The notes under the pieces were generated by a model. The model made no database searches and was not told the origin of the DNA. It worked only from the letters and a program-made list of their open reading frames with translations. A program made the translations under genes and the position numbers. 64,000 bases of DNA from Adenophora triphylla var. japonica (Eukaryota; Streptophyta; Magnoliopsida; Asterales; Campanulaceae), in assembly GCA_022495995.1 (NCBI GenBank), contig JAFEMH010004912.1, positions 122,452-186,451 on the forward strand, in the 5' to 3' direction. Position 1 is the stretch's first letter. Every line of letters begins with the position of its first letter. This document shows, piece by piece, positions 57,692 to 64,000 of the stretch.

Positions 57692-57909
57692 TTAATATTT
57701 TGGATGAGACTGGCAAAGCATGAGAATTGCAATTTACTAGTAAAGTTCGGTGTTCGGCGACACTGTTTTTTTTTTTTTTAAATTAATTTTTTTTTTAAGG
57801 GCCAAAATTAAAACGACAATTTAACGAGAAGAAAATAAAAATTTGATATTCAAACTGCTTATCAGATTGTAACAACAAGGAGGAAGTGCCATTTAAATTT
57901 ATACTATAG

Positions 57910-58239
57910 ATACTTCTTTCTACCGAAATCAATACTAGTCCTACATTTGAAATACATCACAGATGGTGATGGGAGCAGTGTGGTGTTTTGTCGTCTATAA
58001 ATATTCTTCCTTAGTTCCGAAGTTAAGCGGTAGGAGACACATGAAAGAAAAAAAGAGACCGCACTCACTTGAACAGTCTCCTTTTCAATCCCCACAATCC
58101 CCATTTGATCCCGGATCCAATTCTTTCCAAGAAAAAAGAAAAATCCGAACTTTTAATCTGATTCCTTTCAACTCTGTTTTTTTCCTCTTAATTTCATTCT
58201 ACTAAACCCAATTCTTGGGTACCCAGAAACCGAAATCCA
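57910..58239 (+). promoter_or_regulatory. Promoter and 5' leader of Dicer-like copy 2
   Basis: Matches 8898-9235 closely up to GAAAAAT at about 58145, where copy 1 jumps to an internal exon. TATA box TATAAATA at 57996-58003. An upstream ORF starts at 58041 (ATGAAAGAAAAAAAG) and runs to 58205, before the main ATG at 58240. Confidence 0.8.
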
Positions 58240-60271
58240 ATGGAGTCAGTCGAAATGCCCATTAATGGAACCTTGAAACAAGAAGAAGTTTGTCCCGATT
58301 CTCTCTCTTTCGCAAGAAGGTCCCTCATCACCATTTAAACTTCCCCCCACCCCCCTTTTATAATGTGTGTTTGATTGCAAGAATGTTTTTTTCTTCATGA
58401 TTCTGGGTTTTTTTGAATGTTAATGTGTGTATTTTCGTTTGATTGCAAGATTTTTGTTGACTATGGGTTTTGCTTGTCAATGTGTGTTGTGTGTGTATTT
58501 TTGATTGTGGGGTTTTGCATCTTTATGTGTGTATTTTCGTGTGTGTGTGTGTGTGTTCGATTGCAAGATTATTTTTTTGTTGTTGATTATGGGTTTTGCT
58601 TGTTAATGTGTGTGTGTTTGATTGCAATTTTTTTTTGATTGTGGGTTTAATGAATGGCAGTTACCAGTTGGAAGCATTGGAAAAGGCGATTAAGCAGAAT
58701 ACTATAGTGTTTTTGGAGACAGGATCTGGGAAAACCTTGATAGCCATTATGCTTTTGCGTAGCTATGCCCATTTTCTGAGAAAGCCTTCCCCTTTTATTG
58801 CTGTTTTCTTGGTCCCCACAGTAGTTTTGGTTACCCAGGTATACCTTTACCTTGACCTTGACCTTTTATGTCTATAGTTGTACTTTTATGTACAAGTTAA
58901 ATGATGAATGTTTGTTGTACTTTCATGTACAAGTATACCCAGCTCCTCTGTTTAGAGAAGTAGTATCATATTTTACTCTTTATTTGGTGATTATTTGATT
59001 GTTGTTTTCACCTCTTTGATGGATTTGCTAGCAAGCTGATGCTGTGATAATGCACACTGACTTGAAAGTGGGCAAGTATTGGGGAGAAATGGGTGTCGAT
59101 TTTTGGGATGCTGCTACTTGGAAGCAACAACAGAATGAGTATGAGGTGAGTATGCCTAACACATGACATGTTGGTTTCTTTTTTTTTTTTTTTCTTTTTT
59201 TTTCTTTGTCTTTCTTAACTGCGAATTTCTGACGCTCAGACTTGTTTGGTTCATGTACTAGGTGCTTGTCATGACACCTGCAATTTTACTTGATGCTTTG
59301 AGACATAGCTTCCTGCAGCTTGACATGATTAAAGTTCTCATATTTGATGAATGCCACAATGCCAGAGGTAGACACCCGTATGCTTGCATCATGACGGTGA
59401 GTTATGCTTATGTCGCATATTTTTATTTTTTATTTTGGTAAATCGGACTCTATCACTGTTAAAGGCTTGATTTTCTCTTGAAGCATTATTTTAGTCATTT
59501 GTTGATATGCTCGTCTGCAGATACCTAGCAAAATTACTCAAAAATGAAACTCTGTAATAGACATTGAATAACTTGAATGTGGAGTCTGAACTTTGGGTAA
59601 CTTGAAAAATATTTGTTTAACTGCAATTAAACCTGGATTCCATGTTGAAAACCTATACTTAGTTTTAAGGTTTTGAATGTGAGCTTAATAAGACAATTAC
59701 AGTGGCAGCAATTCTTTGTCCCCTGCTGAACAAGTGGTACCTCTGACTGGTGGTAGTACCATTCCTTTTGATCATGGTCATGAAAGTAACCAAAATAATT
59801 TTTGAAATGAAGTTTCTAATAATTATGTTTACTTGGACGGAATGCATAATACATTTTCTGGTACAATGTTTTGTGGCCTTTGGCTGCTAATTTTCATTTT
59901 CATAGTCAATGATCTGAATGAAGTACTGATTGCAGGAGTTTTACCACCGCCAGTTAGTTTCTAGAAGTTCTCAGCTCCCTAGGATATTTGGGATGACTGC
60001 CTCTCCTGTTAAAGCTAAAGGTATGCAATATACAGGCTTTTCTGATTGTTATATTTATCGTTGTGTTTCTTTGTTTGTGTTGGTTTGCCATTGACTTAAT
60101 CAAACTGAGAGGCAATGAGTTTAATTTGGCCTAGGTTCAAGCTCTGGGTCGACCTACTGGGAGCAGATATCTGAACTCGAGAATTTAATGAATTCAAAGG
60201 TTAGTGGTTTTTATATGCAATAATTAAAAGGAAAAAGATTCCTGGTCATGGTTTGGTAGTTTTATATAATA

Positions 60272-60310
60272 CTCCCTCCGTCCAATAGAGATAGTCCCAC
60301 TTTTTAGAGG
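60272..60310. mobile_element. Stowaway end in intron 6 of Dicer-like copy 2
   Basis: CTCCCTCCGTCCAATAGAGA after TA, without a matching right end before exon 7. A matching right end, GTGGGAAGGAGGGAG, occurs at about 61343-61357, beyond exon 7, so these are probably two broken elements. Confidence 0.4.
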
Positions 60311-60799
60311 TAGATTTAATAGAATTTAAACAATAATGTATGCTAATTGATTATGTTGGATCCTTCAAATGTTCCAATTAGGCATCAAAAAGATTACTTG
60401 CGAGTTCCTGGTATAACATCTTACTGCAGCTGACTTTTGGTGTTTATCTATACAGCTTATTTTGCTCGGTTATTTTTATATTTTAAACAGAGTTCATATG
60501 CAAACTCTTATTATTATTTGAATGATGTTTTGGGTTCATCAGATAGATTCCATCCTTTCTTCTTTAACTACATTGTCACTGGTAATAGTGACTCTGCATA
60601 TGCTTTTCATTTGGTGAAGGTGTACACGTGTAAGTATTAGTGAATCTGTCTTAGCAGAGCACATTCCATTCTCGACCGCAAAGCGTGAAGGATGTGTAAG
60701 CATGAAGGGAGATTCCATATGCATTATTAGAAAGTACATAGTAGAATGATTTAAGAAGGTTGCTGAGAGAAAAAGGTAAAATTGTTCTTTGATCTTTTG

Positions 60800-60801
60800 T
60801 G

Positions 60802-60834
<33 letters not shown>

Positions 60835-60845
60835 CACACATACAT
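60800..60845. repeat. (AT)n(AC)n microsatellite
   Basis: Short TA then CA repeat. Confidence 0.9.
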
Positions 60846-62490
60846 GTCTATATCTCGTTACTAAAAAAAAATGAAAATGGAAAGGTAAACATAAGCTATT
60901 TGAGAGTGTCATAATCTATAAATCATACTTTGAATCCGCCTCATTTTGTTAGCATATAACTTGAGCTAAGCTATAGAGAGTACCCTACTGATGCAACCGT
61001 TCATTTGGCAGTTTTTAGCTACTTTGACTTTTCCTTCTGTAATTATTTCTACCCTTAGATGTCAGTTTAAGAATCTAACTCCCGCCATCCATCACTAAAT
61101 GTGTTACACTCTTTTGTGTATGGACACAGGATTAATAAATATGCGCAAGTGGTGCAAGTGTTGAGAGTATAAAAAGTGCGAAGTAGGAGAGAGAAAGTGG
61201 GGTAGGGAACAGTGAGTGGATAGTTGTTGAGTATGCAAGTGGTCCCATTAATTAAAAGAAGTACAAATTATTTTCCCATCCATTTAGGAAAGTGTATCTT
61301 TAGAAGAATGGGATAACCTTTTTGGCAAAAAGTGTAGAATTTCTTTAGTGGGAAGGAGGGAGTATAACCTACATGCTCTGTGGTGAAGGTATGCAATATT
61401 TAGAGCTTGGGTCAAGTGAATTAAACTTGCCATCTTTTGGAACATGATTTTACTTCATAAGTTCAATACTTTGCCTTCAGGTTTTAATAATTGGTAATGA
61501 TATCAATATAATGGGAGAGAGATTGTTAGGATCAAGTTACCTCTTATGAGTGATCCTGGAAACATACTGACTGACCAAATTTATTGAAGCATTGAAATAA
61601 AATTTACCTTGCCATTCTATTTATGTGGGTTTCCCTTGTACAAAACAGAAAGAATGTTTGCATGCATTTATTTGCAGTTACATTTAAGAGGCTCGTATTA
61701 GGACTCTACACGCATTGTAGAGATTATTCGTGTTAGGCATCCTTGCATTGGACAGGCAAGTGACAATTGTGATAGACCTACTTTTGGCTTTCCACCATCG
61801 TCCACTCTAAATTTCATAGATAAATTGATAAAGACTCGACCTTGTATTTACTCGATAAAACATTGTGCTCTAATTATATGGATTATTAAAAAGTCTTGAT
61901 CACATATACACACATTACTCGCAGATGAATCTCTTAGATTTATCTAGTTGAAAACACTGGGATTGCTCTAGGAGTAATTTTAACTTAGATTGATGAGATA
62001 GAGTCATAGATTTTCTTGCACCTTACAATCAAACCTATGCTCTAAAAATCAATATATTTGTTAAAATCCAAGATAAAACTATATCTTCGTAGTGGATGTA
62101 GTCTGCTATTTTAAAACCGCTTCAAATCTGTCTCATTACTTTACTTCTTTTACCATTTCCATGCTATTATACTAACAAATCTTCAACCTTGTGTTTAACT
62201 ATTTATGTTACGCAAGATTTGATCTTTGTAATCCTTGGATAAATCTGGTTGTATCGTCCCATTTTCACATCATACACTTTGACCGCTTTCAGGCTTCATA
62301 TAAAACTGACTCTTATTTTATTCCGCCGCCGCCTGTACCCGTTGAAATAGCTAATGAGGCTTCTGTTTGATAACTGTAGAAACTGCTTTAGATATAGCAG
62401 TTTAGAAAATTGGGTACACATCTTCTCCTTAGTTGTATTTTCCCTTTTTGCCTCCCTCTTTGGACCAACAGGAACATCCCTTGCCCTTGG
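60846..62490. other. Long intron of Dicer-like copy 2, no further gene seen
   Basis: AT-rich. Ends of degenerate MITEs near 61077 and 61357. No Dicer exon recognised until about 62975. Confidence 0.4.
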
Positions 62491-62501
62491 CCTATGTATT
62501 T

Positions 62502-62657
62502 TGCCTTCCAAAGTGGGTTTGTTGAATAGCAAATTAATCTATTATAATAGTGACACTTAGAGTGAAATCTTCAATTGCTGGGGATTGAACCCTTGAATCG
62601 TCCGGTTTAGAAAGGTATACCCGATAAGCGCTTGAGCTAAAGATCTTTAGGCCCCTC
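62502..62657 (-). mobile_element. tRNA-derived SINE in intron of Dicer-like copy 2
   Basis: Flanked by the 12-bp duplication GCCTATGTATTT (62490-62501, 62658-62669). On the minus strand it has an A box (TTTAGCTCAAGCGCTTATCGG) of tRNA type and a B box GGGTTCAATCCC about 40 bases later. No long A tail, so the 3' end type is unusual or decayed. Confidence 0.6.
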
Positions 62658-63561
62658 GCCTATGTATTTGACAATTGGCTCTCTGGCCACAAGAATCAAA
62701 CTCCAAGCGCATAGCTACGTGAGCAAAACTAACAACCATTTGGATCAACCCTAGAGGTTAATGCCGAGGGTAATTTCTGTAACCTTAAAATGTTTGACTT
62801 CCAAACTATTGACTCTTTCTTTTATTAATTTCCTTATTGTTAGCATTTTCTCATTTAATTCGTATATTCTTATTGCTTCATTTCATATTGTTTTTTCTTT
62901 TTATAGTGATGAACCCTATTCATTACTTGCCAGCACTAATCCGCTCCTAAAGTCAAACCTCTCGTAATCTTCCATGGAGTCAGCAAAAAAAAGATTATCT
63001 AAGCTATGTTCAACAGTTCTTTTATTGTTTAAACTATCTGGGTGCTTGGTTGGCACTGAAGGTAATGCATTTACAGATTTTGCCTTCATATTTTGTTAGC
63101 GATTTCCCCTGATACAAAAGTAACCAACACTTGTTTTTTAGGCGGCAAAGTCCTTGTTGTCCCAAGGAACTGAAGACATCTTTTCATGGATAAAGTTAGA
63201 TGTTTGTGGTGAGACCATTGTAAAAGATTTCACTTCAGGCAAGCTATTAGTGTCTTCTCTGCTCACATACCATCCAAAATGCGGCTCAGATACTGCAAAT
63301 TTCTGAACTCAAAATTACCTTTCCTTCCTCTCCCTGCCCAGTTTTGTTTATTTCTTCGTCCTTCTCTTCTTATTCTTCTCTTTTCGGTGTCGAAGGTCCA
63401 GAATGGTCCATCAGTTCTAGTATAAAAGCTAATGTGGATGCTGGGTACCTGACAACTAAAGTCCTCTTGCCTTCTGGAGTCTCTTGAGGAGTACAGGTTA
63501 TAGATCTTGCACGGTTGAGCTGTGTATAGCTGATGCTTAATAGCCAGTCTAATCTTTAATA

Positions 63562-63865
63562 CTCCCTCCATCTCGTATTTCAAGAGTCCTCACAAGAGTT
63601 TGCACGCTTAATAAGAAAACATTAAGAAATGAGTAAACCTTTGCAAGTGGGTTGAGGACATATTTTTCCAAAACACTATTGATGATTCAAGTGGGTAAAA
63701 AGTAGGGTAGCAAGTAATGTTTTTATTTTTTTGTATTAAAAAAGGGAGAGGATATAAATGTCCAAAACACTATTCACTATTGCTATTTTTTGGAATGAAG
63801 CCAAGTAGGACTCTTAGTGTGGGACCACTAGAAAGCGAAAGTAGGATTCTTAGTCTAGGACGGAG
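63562..63865. mobile_element. Stowaway-like MITE in Dicer-like copy 2
   Basis: CTCCCTCCATCTCGTATTTC after TA and ...CTAGGACGGAG before ATA. About 304 bases, close after the last recognisable exon remnant. Confidence 0.65.
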
Positions 63866-64000
63866 ATAATTATTTAATGAAGGGATGCCCTTTTCTTGGA
63901 AGAAGAACATTGAACCTTGCTGCTTACTCCTGTTTCATTTCTTATCCACCTCATTTCTCATTTTTTTTGGAACTTTCAAAACGGTGGAACTTAAAATATG

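Larger units (their letters stand above)
58240..63530 (+). pseudogene. DCL2-like: Dicer-like copy 2 (DCL2 type): open helicase exons, broken downstream
   Basis: Exons 58240-58319, 58661-58838, 59032-59145, 59262-59396, 59936-60020 and 60135-60199 join in frame (219 codons): FARSYQLEALEKAIKQNT, motif [16 protein letters not shown] (motif II, DECH), GMTASPVKAKG (motif III). Exon 7 starts at 60620 (VYTC) but reaches a stop at 60638. Its remains lie in other frames (SESVLAEHIPFSTAK, EIPYALLEST, NDLRRLLREK), with TAG TAG between. Further decayed exons: about 62975-63061 (KKRLSK, then FFYCLNYLGAWLALK in another frame), 63142-63239 (AAKSLLSQGTEDIFSWIKLD), about 63397-63500 (GPEWSISSSIKANVDAGYLT, then a one-base shift). 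At least four frame lesions make a full-length protein unlikely; the gene continues past the window. Intron 1 has a tandem repeat of about 80 bases (58420-58640). Confidence 0.85.

Noticed and set aside
60437..60640. 67-codon frame as a separate gene
   Set aside because: Its last codons are the start of Dicer exon 7 and the rest is intron.
60272..61357. A single 1.1-kb Stowaway element
   Set aside because: A Dicer exon remnant lies between the two ends, so they cannot be one MITE.

Overview
The window is from a flowering-plant (eudicot-like) nuclear genome. It holds spliced genes with GT-AG introns, plant-type Dicer-like exons, dense nested retrotransposons (Ty3/gypsy, Ty1/copia, RTE LINE, tRNA-derived SINEs), DNA transposons (hAT, Mutator-like, CACTA, PIF/Harbinger, Stowaway, a possible Helitron end) and AT-rich spacers. 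I cannot name the species.

Layout. 1-5.2 kb: two Ty3/gypsy-type LTRs in head-to-head orientation, then part of another LTR element with a hairpin tandem repeat. 6.2-8.75 kb: a hAT element (8-bp target duplication) with a complete short LTR retroelement inside it. 8.9-15.04 kb: a nine-exon Dicer-like gene, reading frame open throughout, coding for 789 residues with the end of DUF283, PAZ, two RNase III domains and a dsRNA-binding domain but no helicase. 15.2-19.75 kb: MITEs, a Mutator-like element full of a TGCCAGTG minisatellite, microsatellites and a foldback. 19.79-31.89 kb: a 12-kb Tat-lineage Ty3/gypsy element with an antisense ORF region. 31.9-40.5 kb: a Ty1/copia element inserted into a Stowaway MITE, with its 5' end and flank duplicated in tandem. 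40.7-45.7 kb: two more copies of the minisatellite Mutator-like element, and two 3' exons of a gene resembling ER membrane complex subunit EMC10. 48.07-56.17 kb: an RTE LINE split by a 4.8-kb CACTA element that carries a plasma-membrane H+-ATPase gene fragment and a 1.4-kb CCCTATA satellite. 56.95-57.69 kb: a Tourist-like element. 57.9-63.5 kb: a second Dicer-like copy (DCL2 type), whose promoter and leader match the first copy. Its six helicase exons are open, then it decays by frameshifts.

How it fits together. The two Dicer-like copies share a promoter/leader segment about 49 kb apart, so they descend from a tandem duplication later spread apart by transposons. Copy 1 kept the catalytic half and lost the helicase; its leader is joined directly to a DUF283 exon, and the joint itself makes an ATG. 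Copy 2 kept the N-terminal helicase exons and is broken downstream. The main candidate for new biology is copy 1: a helicase-less plant Dicer with all eight RNase III metal-binding acidic residues, comparable in design to the mouse oocyte Dicer isoform that lacks the helicase. Most of the rest of the window is a well-resolved record of nested transposition, with target duplications fixing the order of many insertions.
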